Source: Bacteroidota bacterium
GTDB lineage: Bacteria > Bacteroidota > Bacteroidia > UKL13-3
Direction of reading: 5' to 3'
DNA: 64,000 bases
NCBI GenBank assembly: GCA_947457395.1
Contig: CANGVA010000008.1
Span: forward strand, 60,187 to 124,186
Shown: positions 7,827 through 17,195 of the stretch, piece by piece
Layout of the letters: each line of letters starts with the position of its first letter
Numbering within the stretch: the first letter of the stretch is position 1
Made by a program: the position numbers and the translations under genes
Notes under the pieces: model-generated
Seen by the model: the letters and a program-made list of their open reading frames with translations, nothing else
Told to the model about the DNA's origin: nothing
Database searches by the model: none

Positions 7827-9275
7827 TTATTTAATCGTTGCTTTATTAAGTATTACTTCCAGTGCAGGTGCAGCCAGATCCAATATTGGTTTTGGATAAA
7901 TGCCTGTAACAATAATTGTTAGTGCAATGGTGCCGAGTACTAATCTTTCATTCCACATTAAATCCTGGAATGCAGAGGTTGTATCGCTTACATTACCCAG
8001 CATAACCCGCTGAAACATGCGCAGCATATACACAGCGCCCAAGATAATGGTGAGGCCGGCAAAAACCGATAGCCACGTATTGTATGCATAAACTCCAAAG
8101 AGCAGCAGGAACTCACCAATAAAACCATTGGTTAATGGTAAGGCTACACTGCCCAAAACCACAATCATAAATAAGGTGTTAAACTGAGGGGCTACATTTC
8201 TTATTCCTCCCAGTCCATCTATATTTAAGCTTTGCGTGCGGTTTAAAATAATATCGGCACAAAAGAACAGACCAACCACATTAATACCGTGTGCCACCAT
8301 TTGCACAACGCTGCCTTGCAACCCCTGCATATTTAGTGCAAAAATGCCTGCACTAATTAAACCAACGTGTGCAACAGAAGAGTAGGCCAGTAATTTTTTT
8401 AAATCTCGCTGCATGATGGCAATAACAGATGCATACACAATTCCGATTACACATAGTGTAATGGCTAATGGCCCCCACTCGGCAACGCCTGCTGGTAAAA
8501 TGGGCAATAGCCAGCGGATAAGTGAGTAGGTTCCCATTTTAAGCATAATGCCGGAAAGCAGCATGGTGCCTTGTGTTGGTGCTTCTTTATAGGTATCTGC
8601 CTGCCAGGTGTGAAAAGGTATGATAGGTATCTTGATAGCATATGCCAGGAAAAATAACCAAAACAACCAGCCCTGTTTGCAGCTGCAAATAACATTGCTG
8701 TAAAGCTCACGAATATCAAAACTATGATTAGGGTTATACCAATAGAGCATGATAAAACCAAAGAGCATAAGCAAGCTACCTGCCAGGGTGAATATAAAAA
8801 ATTTAAGTGTAACCGGTACACGGTTGGGTCCGCCCCAGCGAAGTGCAATGAAATAGATGGGTATAAGTGCAAGCTCCCAGAAAATATAATAAAGCATGCC
8901 ATCCATGGCAATGAATACACCAATAAGGGCAAACTGCATGAGGCTAATGAGTGCAAAATAGCTTCTGCTATTTTCTATGTTGCGGTTAAATGTTGACAGG
9001 ATAATAAGTGGTACAAGAAAATTGGTTAGAGCCACCATAATAAGCCCAAGGCCATCCATACCCAGATGAAAACTTATTTTGGGATTGGTTATCCATTCCT
9101 GAAAAAAAGTAAGCATTTCGGAACCGCCTTGCTTAAATGTTTGATAGGTGAGCCATGTTAGAACAAGCTCAACTATTGATAAACCAAGGGCCAAACGTGA
9201 TGCCCATTTGTTGCCCGATAAAAATATAAGCAACGATGCAAGGAGTGGCAGAAAAAGTAATTGTAGTAACATCAT
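7827..9275 (-). CDS. nuoM: NADH-quinone oxidoreductase subunit M
   Basis: A 482-residue antiporter-like proton-pumping subunit. Key blocks are FWELALIPIYFIALRWGG, PFHTWQADTYKEAPTQGTM and LKKLLAYSSVAHVGLIS; these hold the conserved glutamate and lysines of the Mrp-like channel. Two adjacent ATG codons (9275 and 9272) can serve as start. The first overlaps the nuoL stop by one base (TGATG arrangement), indicating coupled translation. nuoN follows after 10 bp. Confidence 0.95.
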   Translation of the reverse strand: MMLLQLLFLPLLASLLIFLSGNKWASRLALGLSIVELVLTWLTYQTFKQGGSEMLTFFQEWITNPKISFHLGMDGLGLIMVALTNFLVPLIILSTFNRNIENSRSYFALISLMQFALIGVFIAMDGMLYYIFWELALIPIYFIALRWGGPNRVPVTLKFFIFTLAGSLLMLFGFIMLYWYNPNHSFDIRELYSNVICSCKQGWLFWLFFLAYAIKIPIIPFHTWQADTYKEAPTQGTMLLSGIMLKMGTYSLIRWLLPILPAGVAEWGPLAITLCVIGIVYASVIAIMQRDLKKLLAYSSVAHVGLISAGIFALNMQGLQGSVVQMVAHGINVVGLFFCADIILNRTQSLNIDGLGGIRNVAPQFNTLFMIVVLGSVALPLTNGFIGEFLLLFGVYAYNTWLSVFAGLTIILGAVYMLRMFQRVMLGNVSDTTSAFQDLMWNERLVLGTIALTIIVTGIYPKPILDLAAPALEVILNKATIK

Positions 9276-11206
9276 CAGATAAACAACCTTATTACGAGTA
9301 AAATAATCATTCCTGAAACCATGGCAAAAATATAGAAGCCGGTATTGCCTGTTTGTATTAATCGAATTGTTCTGCCTGTTAGCCCAACAAACCAGGCTGT
9401 GGCATTAACCAGCAAGTCAATGATGAGTTTATCAACCAGCACCAGAAACAACTCAGATAAAACCTGTATGGGTTTAACAAACAATTTATCATACAGCTCA
9501 TCTACATAAAATTTATTTACAATAGCTTTTTGCAATACCGGAAGTGCTTGCTCATCGCTGACAGGCAAGTTTCCTTTCGATACATATTGGTTGCGTGCAT
9601 ACAAGATGGCTGCAATGGCTGCTATGATAGCTGTTGCTATTAATGCATATTCAGTTGCATGGCTGAGGTGATGTGCATGCGGAAGAAATTCTTTTGATGC
9701 ATCTGTAACGTGTGAAAGGTACGCGGCAAAACGGTGAGTGAAACCAAGTACTGCAGGAAGTCCCATGAAACCTCCAACAATAGAAAGAATGGCCAATATA
9801 ACTAATGGAGTGGTCATGATTGCCGGACTCTCATGTATATGTTTTTTAGTTTCTTCGGTGCCTCTGAAGTTTCCGTTAAAAGTTAAGTATACCAACCGGA
9901 ACATATAGAAAGCAGTCATCATAGCACTAATGGAGAGGATACCCCAAACCAGCGGATTTTGCTCAAATGCTTTAGCAAGAATTTCGTCTTTAGAAAAGAA
10001 TCCGGCAAAAGGAGGGATGCCTGAGATGGCCAATGAACCGATAAGGAATGTGAAATAGGTTATTTTAATGTATTTGCCTAATCCGCCCATTTTACGAATA
10101 TCCTGCTCGCCATGCAAGGCATGTATAACACTACCTGAGCCAAGGAAAAGCAAAGCTTTAAAGAAAGCATGTGTTACCACATGAAACATACCACTACTGA
10201 AAGCACCCAGGCCAAGTGCTGCAAACATTAAACCTAATTGAGAAACGGTAGAGTATGCCAATACTTTTTTGATATCATTTTGCATTAAACCAATTACTGC
10301 CGCAAAAACGGAGGTAGCCACACCGGTAATAAGCACCACATCAAGGGTGTGTGGGGCAAGTGCAAACAATACATTGGAGCGCACCACCATATAAATACCC
10401 GCAGTAACCATTGTAGCGGCATGAATGAGCGCAGAAACAGGAGTGGGGCCCGCCATGGCATCAGGTAACCAGGTGTACAAAGGAATTTGAGCTGATTTAC
10501 CCATTGCACCAACAAACAATAATAGGGTAATGGTAACGATGAGTATATGATTGCTATCCAAACCTGCAGCTGCATTTGCTACACCATCAAAATCAAGTGT
10601 ACCGAAATGAAACAGCATAAAAAACATGCCCAGCAGAAATCCCAAATCGCCAATGCGATTCATAACAAATGCTTTTTTGGCTGCATCGTTATACGCATCA
10701 TTCTTAAACCAAAAACCAATGAGCAGATAGGAGCAGAGACCAACACCTTCCCATCCGATAAACATCATCAGGTAGTTGTTGCCCATGATGAGTATGAGCA
10801 TGAAAAATATAAACAGATTGAGATAGGTGAAAAAGCGGGTAAACCCTTCATCATCGTGCATATAGCCGATGGAGTATAAGTGAATAAGGAAGCCAATCCC
10901 GCTAACTACCAGCAACATGGTGGTAGTTAGCGAATCTACTTGCAGGCCAAATGCGATAGAAGTATTCCCAAATGTAATCCAATTAAATAAATCAATATTG
11001 ATTGAATTTGTTGCATCAAGCGCATTAAAAATAGAAACTGAACATATGAATGAACCCAGTACTGCTAAGGAAGCTATCCATCCTGTGATACTTTTAGGCA
11101 GCCTTTTACCTGCCAGGCCATTAATTATAAATCCGATTAAAGGCAGCAATGGTACCAATAATGCGGGAGTTATTAGAGCGGTATCTTGTAAAATATTTTC
11201 AGTCAT
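9275..11206 (-). CDS. nuoL: NADH-quinone oxidoreductase subunit L
   Basis: A 643-residue subunit, the distal antiporter-like module of complex I, with the long C-terminal lateral helix region (about residues 560-643) that clamps the membrane arm. Conserved blocks include MMFIGWEGVGLCSYLLIGFW, AQIPLYTWLPDAMAGPTPVS and DIKKVLAYSTVSQLGLM. The frame can be extended to a TTG at 11212; I chose the ATG at 11206. nuoK ends 12 bp upstream and nuoM overlaps downstream. Confidence 0.95.
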   Translation of the reverse strand: MTENILQDTALITPALLVPLLPLIGFIINGLAGKRLPKSITGWIASLAVLGSFICSVSIFNALDATNSINIDLFNWITFGNTSIAFGLQVDSLTTTMLLVVSGIGFLIHLYSIGYMHDDEGFTRFFTYLNLFIFFMLILIMGNNYLMMFIGWEGVGLCSYLLIGFWFKNDAYNDAAKKAFVMNRIGDLGFLLGMFFMLFHFGTLDFDGVANAAAGLDSNHILIVTITLLLFVGAMGKSAQIPLYTWLPDAMAGPTPVSALIHAATMVTAGIYMVVRSNVLFALAPHTLDVVLITGVATSVFAAVIGLMQNDIKKVLAYSTVSQLGLMFAALGLGAFSSGMFHVVTHAFFKALLFLGSGSVIHALHGEQDIRKMGGLGKYIKITYFTFLIGSLAISGIPPFAGFFSKDEILAKAFEQNPLVWGILSISAMMTAFYMFRLVYLTFNGNFRGTEETKKHIHESPAIMTTPLVILAILSIVGGFMGLPAVLGFTHRFAAYLSHVTDASKEFLPHAHHLSHATEYALIATAIIAAIAAILYARNQYVSKGNLPVSDEQALPVLQKAIVNKFYVDELYDKLFVKPIQVLSELFLVLVDKLIIDLLVNATAWFVGLTGRTIRLIQTGNTGFYIFAMVSGMIILLVIRLFI

Positions 11207-11218
11207 TACCAATATGAA

Positions 11219-11539
11219 TTACCATTTCAACTTATTCAAAACATTAATATCCGTGCTGGCCACATTGCGATAGATGCTCATAAGCAACGCAAGTCCAACG
11301 GCCACTTCTGCTGCGGCCACCACCATTATAAAAAACACAAATACCTGCCCGTCACTATTTCCTTTATATGCAGAGAAGGATACCAGTAGCAGATTTACCG
11401 AGTTTAGCATGAGTTCAATGCACATGAGGATAATAATGGCATTTCTGCGCATGAGTACGCCCATCACGCCAATGCAAAACAAGAAGGCGCTTAACAGCAG
11501 ATACCAGTTTTGAGGAATAGTTTGTATGGTGTTTTCCAT
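11219..11539 (-). CDS. nuoK: NADH-quinone oxidoreductase subunit K
   Basis: A 106-residue membrane subunit with three transmembrane helices. The typical block [20 protein letters not shown] holds the conserved membrane glutamate, and a second acidic residue lies in [12 protein letters not shown]. These residues belong to the proton path next to the quinone site. Length and order (nuoJ before, nuoL after) match the standard operon. Confidence 0.93.
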   Translation of the reverse strand: MENTIQTIPQNWYLLLSAFLFCIGVMGVLMRRNAIIILMCIELMLNSVNLLLVSFSAYKGNSDGQVFVFFIMVVAAAEVAVGLALLMSIYRNVASTDINVLNKLKW

Positions 11540-11557
11540 TGTTTGTTTTTCGTGGTT

Positions 11558-12055
11558 TTATCTTTTTTCTTTTTTAGCCAGCAATACTGAGCCAATCATG
11601 GCAGAGAGGAAAAGGATGGATGATACCTCAAATGGCAACAGATAATCTGTGAATAATTTTTGTCCGATAATTTCTACCAGTCCGATATTGGATTTAACCG
11701 GCAGGTGGTATGCACCGGGTATGCCTGCCTTAAGAGAAGCAATAATGGTTAAGAATAATATGCCACCGGCTATTACCGCAGCAAATTTTATTTTACTGGT
11801 CTTATGTGGTTCAGTTTCTGCATTCAGGTTTAACAACATTACCACAAAAAGAAACAATACCATGATGGCACCGGCATACACAATCAGGTGCACAATTGCC
11901 AGAAACTGTGCGTTGAGCATAATATAATGCCCTGCAACTGTAAAAAAGCAAGCTATTAACGACAATACACTATACATCGGGTTTTTGGCAAACAAAACGC
12001 CCAATGCACTAATGATTGTTAATGCTGAAAGAATAAAAAATATGGTTTGGCTCAT
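11558..12055 (-). CDS. nuoJ: NADH-quinone oxidoreductase subunit J
   Basis: A 165-residue subunit with five predicted membrane helices. The block AQFLAIVHLIVYAGAIMVLF contains the pi-bulge helix typical of NuoJ/ND6, and NPMYSVLSLIACF precedes it. It helps couple quinone chemistry to the membrane arm. The start is the ATG at 12055, 24 bp after nuoI; nuoK begins 18 bp downstream. Confidence 0.93.
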   Translation of the reverse strand: MSQTIFFILSALTIISALGVLFAKNPMYSVLSLIACFFTVAGHYIMLNAQFLAIVHLIVYAGAIMVLFLFVVMLLNLNAETEPHKTSKIKFAAVIAGGILFLTIIASLKAGIPGAYHLPVKSNIGLVEIIGQKLFTDYLLPFEVSSILFLSAMIGSVLLAKKEKR

Positions 12056-12079
12056 GCTTATTCAGTGTTTTATCTGTGT

Positions 12080-12634
12080 TTATTTGGTTGATTCACCTGT
12101 CATTTCATACATCTTCTTACGTTTTCCAATATCTACACGCTCTTGTGGGTTTACTCCTTCAACCAATACATCTTTACCATAAACAAAATTGCCACGTGTA
12201 TAGGCAGAAGGCACAATTCTATCGGTTAGGTAAATGGCATCTTTGGGGCAAGCCTCTTCACATAAGCCACAATATATGCAGCGCAGCATATTAATTTCAT
12301 ATTTTGCTGCATATTTTTCCTCCCGATACAAATGTTCTTCACCTTTTTTGCGTTCGGCAGCCTCCATTGTAATAGCCTCTGCTGGGCAAGCAACAGCGCA
12401 CAAGCCACAGGCAGTACAATTCTCTCTGCCTTTCTCATCTCGTTTCAACACATGCATGCCCCTGTAGACAGGTGCTATTTCTCTTTTTACTTCGGGATAC
12501 CTTACCGTTGCACTTTTTCTGAACAAGTGTTTAATGGTGATGGAGAGCCCTTGTAATATGGCAGGCAGGTATAGCTTCTCAATGAATGTAAGCTCTCTTT
12601 TTACAACTACTTTAGATCGGTTTGTTAATTGCAT
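12080..12634 (-). CDS. nuoI: NADH-quinone oxidoreductase subunit I (2x[4Fe-4S])
   Basis: A 184-residue ferredoxin-like subunit. Two CxxCxxCxxxCP motifs are visible, CTACGLCAVACP and CIYCGLCEEACP, which bind clusters N6a and N6b leading electrons to the quinone. A TTG at 12646 would add four residues and overlap the clpP stop; I prefer the ATG at 12634, which leaves a 4-bp gap. In most bacteria nuoI directly follows nuoH; here a clpP gene lies between them. Confidence 0.93.
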   Translation of the reverse strand: MQLTNRSKVVVKRELTFIEKLYLPAILQGLSITIKHLFRKSATVRYPEVKREIAPVYRGMHVLKRDEKGRENCTACGLCAVACPAEAITMEAAERKKGEEHLYREEKYAAKYEINMLRCIYCGLCEEACPKDAIYLTDRIVPSAYTRGNFVYGKDVLVEGVNPQERVDIGKRKKMYEMTGESTK

Positions 12635-12638
12635 GTTT

Positions 12639-13190
12639 TTACTCAATTATTCCGTCAACAATTCCGTAAGCCAATGATTCCTGAGCGTGCATCCAGTAAT
12701 CGCGGTCCATATCTGCCATTACTTTATCAAATGGCTGGCCGCAGTTTTTAGAAAGTATTTCACCACCCAGTTTTTTCGTTTTTATAATCTCGGTTGCCTG
12801 GATTTGGATATCTGATGACTGACCTTGTGCACCCCCACTTGGCTGGTGTATCATAACCTTGGCATGCGGATGTATAAATCTGCGACCTTTTTTACCTACT
12901 GAAAGCAGGATAGAACCCATAGAGGCGGCTAATCCCATACATACGGTTGATACAGGCGATTTAAGCGATAGTATGGTATCATACATGGCAAAGCCTGAGG
13001 TAACATAACCTCCTGGGCTATTAATGATAAGGGTAATTTCTTTACCCGGATCCATCATATCTAAATATAGTAAGCGGTCAATCACATGCTTGGCCGATTC
13101 ATCATCAACCTGACCCCATAAAAATACTTTCCGATCGGTAAGGAGTTTAGCATCTATGATATCTGCCATTTTTTTGTTGTTGTCTTCCAT
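12639..13190 (-). CDS. clpP: ClpP-type serine protease embedded in the nuo operon
   Basis: A 183-residue ClpP-family peptidase. The catalytic triad is readable: Ser90 in GLAASMGS, His115 in MIHQPSGG, and an Asp in DRDYWMHA near residue 164. The oxyanion region INSPGG is also intact. It is slightly shorter than typical ClpP and has no visible long propeptide. It sits 8 bp after nuoH and 4 bp before nuoI on the same strand, so it is almost certainly co-transcribed with complex I. No clpX or other Clp ATPase gene is next to it. It may be the main ClpP or an extra paralogue; the window cannot tell. Confidence 0.93.
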   Translation of the reverse strand: MEDNNKKMADIIDAKLLTDRKVFLWGQVDDESAKHVIDRLLYLDMMDPGKEITLIINSPGGYVTSGFAMYDTILSLKSPVSTVCMGLAASMGSILLSVGKKGRRFIHPHAKVMIHQPSGGAQGQSSDIQIQATEIIKTKKLGGEILSKNCGQPFDKVMADMDRDYWMHAQESLAYGIVDGIIE

Positions 13191-13198
13191 GGTTGTCG

Positions 13199-14224
13199 TT
13201 ATTTAACAAATGTCATCCAGGCACCTGTGATTAATACATTAATTATTGAAAGTGGAATTAATATCATCCATCCCAACCGCATTAGCTGATCATAGCGGAA
13301 ACGGGGGAGGGTCCAGCGCACCCACATAAAGAATAGTATAAAGAAGATGATTTTGGCAAACAATACGGCAACACTAACAATGGCTGCAATATTTTGCGGC
13401 AAATCCAAACTATCAATGCCTGGGAAGTGATATCCGCCAAAGTAAAGCGATGCAATAATTGCCGATGAGATGAACATGTTAATGTATTCTGCAAAAAGGA
13501 ACAAGCCGAGTTTCATAGAGCTGAATTCAGTGTGGTATCCTCCAATTAGTTCTGACTCGCTTTCAGGCAAATCAAAAGGTGCACGGTTACATTCTGCAAA
13601 TGCGCAAATTAAAAATATCAAGAATCCCAGTGGCTGATAAAATACGTTCCATTGGCCGTGTTGCTGAGCATCTACAATATCGCGCAGGTTGAGCGAATTA
13701 TTAAACAACAATAAGGCAATAATGCTCATACCCATGGATAGTTCATAGCTTATCATCTGCGATGAAGCACGCAAAGCGCCAAGCAAGGCGAATTTGTTGT
13801 TGGATGCCCAACCGCCAATCATAATGCCATAACCGCCTATGGATACAACTGCAAAAATGTAGAGTATACCTACATTGAGGTCGGCTACCTGAAGGCTAAA
13901 TTCGTGTCCACCAAAATTGAAGGATTTTCCCCATGGAATTACTGCACTGGTCATAAGGGCCGTCATCATAAAAATACAAGGACCAATAATGAACAGGAAT
14001 TTGTCAGAGGCATTTGGTATGATTTCTTCTTTTAAAAACATCTTCACACCATCGGCAATAGGTTGCAGTAAACCAAATGGCCCGGCACGATCAGGACCAA
14101 TGCGGTCCTGCAGAAATGCAGCTACTTTTCTTTCGCCATAGGTTGCGTATGCGGCAATGCCAAGGCTTACCAAAAATATGATAACAACCAGTATTGCTTT
14201 ATCCAATAGTAGAGTATAGTCCAT
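13199..14224 (-). CDS. nuoH: NADH-quinone oxidoreductase subunit H
   Basis: A 341-residue membrane subunit with about eight helices that connects the peripheral arm to the membrane arm and forms much of the quinone tunnel. Diagnostic blocks are ERKVAAFLQDRIGPDRAGPF, FAECNRAPFDLPESESELIG and HTEFSSMKLGLFLFAEY. The ATG overlaps the nuoG stop by one base (TAATG). The gene downstream is clpP rather than the expected nuoI. Confidence 0.95.
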   Translation of the reverse strand: MDYTLLLDKAILVVIIFLVSLGIAAYATYGERKVAAFLQDRIGPDRAGPFGLLQPIADGVKMFLKEEIIPNASDKFLFIIGPCIFMMTALMTSAVIPWGKSFNFGGHEFSLQVADLNVGILYIFAVVSIGGYGIMIGGWASNNKFALLGALRASSQMISYELSMGMSIIALLLFNNSLNLRDIVDAQQHGQWNVFYQPLGFLIFLICAFAECNRAPFDLPESESELIGGYHTEFSSMKLGLFLFAEYINMFISSAIIASLYFGGYHFPGIDSLDLPQNIAAIVSVAVLFAKIIFFILFFMWVRWTLPRFRYDQLMRLGWMILIPLSIINVLITGAWMTFVK

Positions 14225-15189
14225 TATTCAGTGATGGCTTTAATGTCGTTTAATGTAAATTCTTTTGGTTTAACCAGCTGTGCATATTTGTTGGCTGAAA
14301 TAACTGAGTGGCGGTTGATAGGGGCTGGGCCCTCAATCACCCAATCGCTAGTTTGTTTTTTGTCAAAGCGGCAGGTATTGCAAATAAATTCTTCCACTTC
14401 TCCCCACTGGTCTTTTCTTCCGGTTACGCGTAATACGTCTTCACCTTTGTACCAGAGGGCCACCTTACCGCTGCACTTATCACAATTGCGATGCGCATAC
14501 ATTGGTTTGGTAAACCATACGCGGCTTTTAAATCGGAATGTTTTATCAGTTAACGCACCAACTGGGCAAACATCAATTACATTACCCGAAAAATCATTAT
14601 CAATGGCTTGCTGTACGTAGGTAGAAATTTCTGCATGATCTCCACGATTAATTACACCGTGCACGCGTCCATCTGTGATTTGCTCGGCTGTTTTAACGCA
14701 ACGGTAGCAAAGGATACAGCGTGTCATGTGCAGTTGTATCTTCTCACCTATATCAATCTTCTCAAACGTTCTGCGCTCAAACTCTGTTCGTGTTTTATAA
14801 TTGCCATGCTCATAGCTCAGATCTTGCAGGTGGCATTCACCTGCCTGATCACAAACAGGGCAATCCAGCGGATGGTTTAATAATAAAAACTCAACCACAC
14901 CTGCACGAGCGTCATAGACTTTTTCAGAAGTGGTATTTTTAACTTCCATTCCGTCCATTACCGCTGTGCGGCAACTGGCCACCAGTTTAGGCATGGGGCG
15001 CGGGTCTTTTTCAGAACCTTTGCTCACTTCCACCAAACAAGTGCGGCAATAACCGCCACTGGTTTTTAGTTTACTGTAATAGCACATAGTAGGAGGGGCC
15101 ACATCGGGGCCAATCATACGTGCAGCTTGCAGAATAGTTGTTCCGTCTGCAACTTCAATTGTTATTCCGTCTATGGTTACTTTTGCCAT
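14224..15189 (-). CDS. nuoG: NADH-quinone oxidoreductase subunit G, short form
   Basis: A 321-residue NuoG. In order: an N-terminal 2Fe-2S domain (cysteines near residues 37-64), the His-Cys motif HPLDCPVCDQAGECHLQ that binds a 4Fe-4S cluster, a second cysteine set (CILCYRCVK and DVCPVGALT), and a zinc-ribbon-like CDKC...CNTC segment near residues 237-273. The protein then stops. The roughly 350-600-residue molybdopterin-oxidoreductase-like domain of E. coli and Thermus NuoG is missing, and nuoH begins on the stop codon, so this is not a visible frameshift. All clusters on the main electron path should be present. Confidence 0.9.
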   Translation of the reverse strand: MAKVTIDGITIEVADGTTILQAARMIGPDVAPPTMCYYSKLKTSGGYCRTCLVEVSKGSEKDPRPMPKLVASCRTAVMDGMEVKNTTSEKVYDARAGVVEFLLLNHPLDCPVCDQAGECHLQDLSYEHGNYKTRTEFERRTFEKIDIGEKIQLHMTRCILCYRCVKTAEQITDGRVHGVINRGDHAEISTYVQQAIDNDFSGNVIDVCPVGALTDKTFRFKSRVWFTKPMYAHRNCDKCSGKVALWYKGEDVLRVTGRKDQWGEVEEFICNTCRFDKKQTSDWVIEGPAPINRHSVISANKYAQLVKPKEFTLNDIKAITE

Positions 15190-15198
15190 AAATCTAAA

Positions 15199-16560
15199 TT
15201 ATAAGCTGCTGTAAGCCGCAGCGGCATCTAAGTTATTGCAATGAAAATAATATTTCACATCAGGTATAGATTGCCTATTATTAACGTAAGCTTCAAACTC
15301 TGATCTGAAATGGCGGATTGCACTGGCTACAGGCCATGCTGCAGCATCTCCCAGCGGACAAATAGTATTGCCTTCAATTTTTCTTTGAATGTCCCATAGT
15401 AAATCAACATCCGCGAGTGTGCCATGCCCGTCAAGAATCTTATGCAGTATTTTTTCCATCCATCCTGTTCCTTCACGGCAAGGACTGCATTGCCCGCAAC
15501 TTTCATGGTGATAGAAGCGAGCAAAAGTGTGGAGGTTTTTTACGATACTGGTGCTTTCATCCATCACAATAAAGCCGCCTGATCCCAGCATGGTGCCTGC
15601 AGCAAAACCGCCATCGGCAAGGCTTTCATAGGTCATCAGGCGTTTTTCCCCATTAGCTGTTTTTAAAATTAAGTCGGCCGGCAAAATTGGAACAGAAGAT
15701 CCGCCTGCAACCACAGCCTTTAGTTTTTTATCGTTTAAAATGCCACCGCAATATTCATCTGAGTAAATAAACTCTTCAACTGAAATGCCTAGTTCAATTT
15801 CATATACACCCGGTTTTTTAATATGGCCTGATGCTGAAATAAGTTTGGTACCTGTTGATTTACCAATACCAATGGCCGCATAAGCCTCGCCTCCATCGTT
15901 TACAATAGGAACAACTGCTGCAATAGTTTCTACATTATTTACCACAGTAGGGCATTCCCATAAACCTTTCACGGCAGGGAATGGAGGTTTGATGCGCGGA
16001 TTGCCACGTTTGCCTTCGAGCGATTCAAGCAAAGCAGTCTCCTCACCACATATATACGCACCGGCACCGCATTGCACATGCATATCAAGATTGTAACCTG
16101 TGCCCAGTATATTTTTACCTAACCAGCCGTTTGCATAAGCCTCACTGATTGCTTTTTCTAAAATCTTAATAATATAAAAGTACTCTCCTCTTACATAAAT
16201 GTATCCTGTATTGGCACCCAGCGCATAGCTTGAAGTTATCATGCCCTCAATAAGCAGATGCGGAATACGTTCCATCAGATAACGGTCTTTAAAAGTACCC
16301 GGTTCAGATTCATCGGCATTGCAAACCAGGTAGCGCGGCACACCTTCAGGCTTTGCCAGAAAGCTCCATTTCATTCCGGTAGGAAAACCTGCGCCTCCGC
16401 GACCTCTCAATCCGGATTTCTTTACTTCTTCAACTACCGCATCAGGTGTCATGGTTTTTAAAGCCTTTTCAACGCTTCTGTAGCCACCATTTTTGCGGTA
16501 TAACTCGTAAGAGTGTATGCCTTCAATATGATCGTTTTCTAATAATAATTTTCTGCCCAT
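15199..16560 (-). CDS. nuoF: NADH-quinone oxidoreductase subunit F (FMN, NADH site)
   Basis: A 453-residue flavoprotein that oxidises NADH. Visible are the NADH/FMN-binding glycine-rich block GLRGRGGAGFPTGMKW, the NADESEPGTFKDR motif, and the N3 cluster ligands in ESCGQCSPCREG with the fourth cysteine in NTICPLGD. It pairs with NuoE. The start is the ATG at 16560; about 80 bp separate it from nuoE upstream, the longest gap within the first half of the operon. Confidence 0.95.
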   Translation of the reverse strand: MGRKLLLENDHIEGIHSYELYRKNGGYRSVEKALKTMTPDAVVEEVKKSGLRGRGGAGFPTGMKWSFLAKPEGVPRYLVCNADESEPGTFKDRYLMERIPHLLIEGMITSSYALGANTGYIYVRGEYFYIIKILEKAISEAYANGWLGKNILGTGYNLDMHVQCGAGAYICGEETALLESLEGKRGNPRIKPPFPAVKGLWECPTVVNNVETIAAVVPIVNDGGEAYAAIGIGKSTGTKLISASGHIKKPGVYEIELGISVEEFIYSDEYCGGILNDKKLKAVVAGGSSVPILPADLILKTANGEKRLMTYESLADGGFAAGTMLGSGGFIVMDESTSIVKNLHTFARFYHHESCGQCSPCREGTGWMEKILHKILDGHGTLADVDLLWDIQRKIEGNTICPLGDAAAWPVASAIRHFRSEFEAYVNNRQSIPDVKYYFHCNNLDAAAAYSSL

Positions 16561-16639
16561 TCTTTTATGTTTAAGCCACAGTTTAATATATTCTTAAGCC
16601 ATCACAGCATGCATGCAAATTATCTAAGGTGTTCATGCA

Positions 16640-17185
16640 TTATATTTTTCTGAACGTATCTGTATTCAAATAGGTGCTATGGTTTGTTGCATCCTTCCAC
16701 TCTTCTAAAATTTTATCAACCTTATCAAGTGTCAGGTTCTCATGAAACGTTTGCCCAATCTGTAGCATGGGTGCTGTTCCGCAACTGCCTAAACACTCAA
16801 CCGTTTTAAGGGTATACTTTCCGTCTGCAGTGGTTTCACCGTCTTTAATACCCAATCTCTTTTCAATATGTTTCACAACATCTTCTGCTCCGCGCAGCCA
16901 GCAGCTGCTTGTTCGGCAAACTTCTATCAGGCATTTACCAACAGGTTTCAGGTTATACATAGAATAGAATGAAGCTACTTCATACACCTCTATTGGTTGC
17001 AGATTAAGCAGTTCAGCAACTTTATCCATCACCGGAACACTCAGCCATCCGTCATGCTCAGCCTGTGCAATGTGCAGGGCCGGTAGCAGCGCAGATTTAT
17101 GTTTGCCTTCCGGATAGCGTTTGGTTAAATTCTTAATTAGTGCCTCCGATTCCGGAGTAAAACTTATGTTTTTTGAATCACTCAT
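16640..17185 (-). CDS. nuoE: NADH-quinone oxidoreductase subunit E (2Fe-2S)
   Basis: A 181-residue thioredoxin-like 2Fe-2S subunit. The four cluster ligands are in CRTSSCWLRG and CLGSCGTAPML. The N-terminal helical part (KSALLPALHIAQAEHDGWLS) is typical of the family. It binds cluster N1a next to NuoF. The gene lies 10 bp after nuoD. Confidence 0.94.
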   Translation of the reverse strand: MSDSKNISFTPESEALIKNLTKRYPEGKHKSALLPALHIAQAEHDGWLSVPVMDKVAELLNLQPIEVYEVASFYSMYNLKPVGKCLIEVCRTSSCWLRGAEDVVKHIEKRLGIKDGETTADGKYTLKTVECLGSCGTAPMLQIGQTFHENLTLDKVDKILEEWKDATNHSTYLNTDTFRKI

Positions 17186-17195
17186 GTTATTTCAA

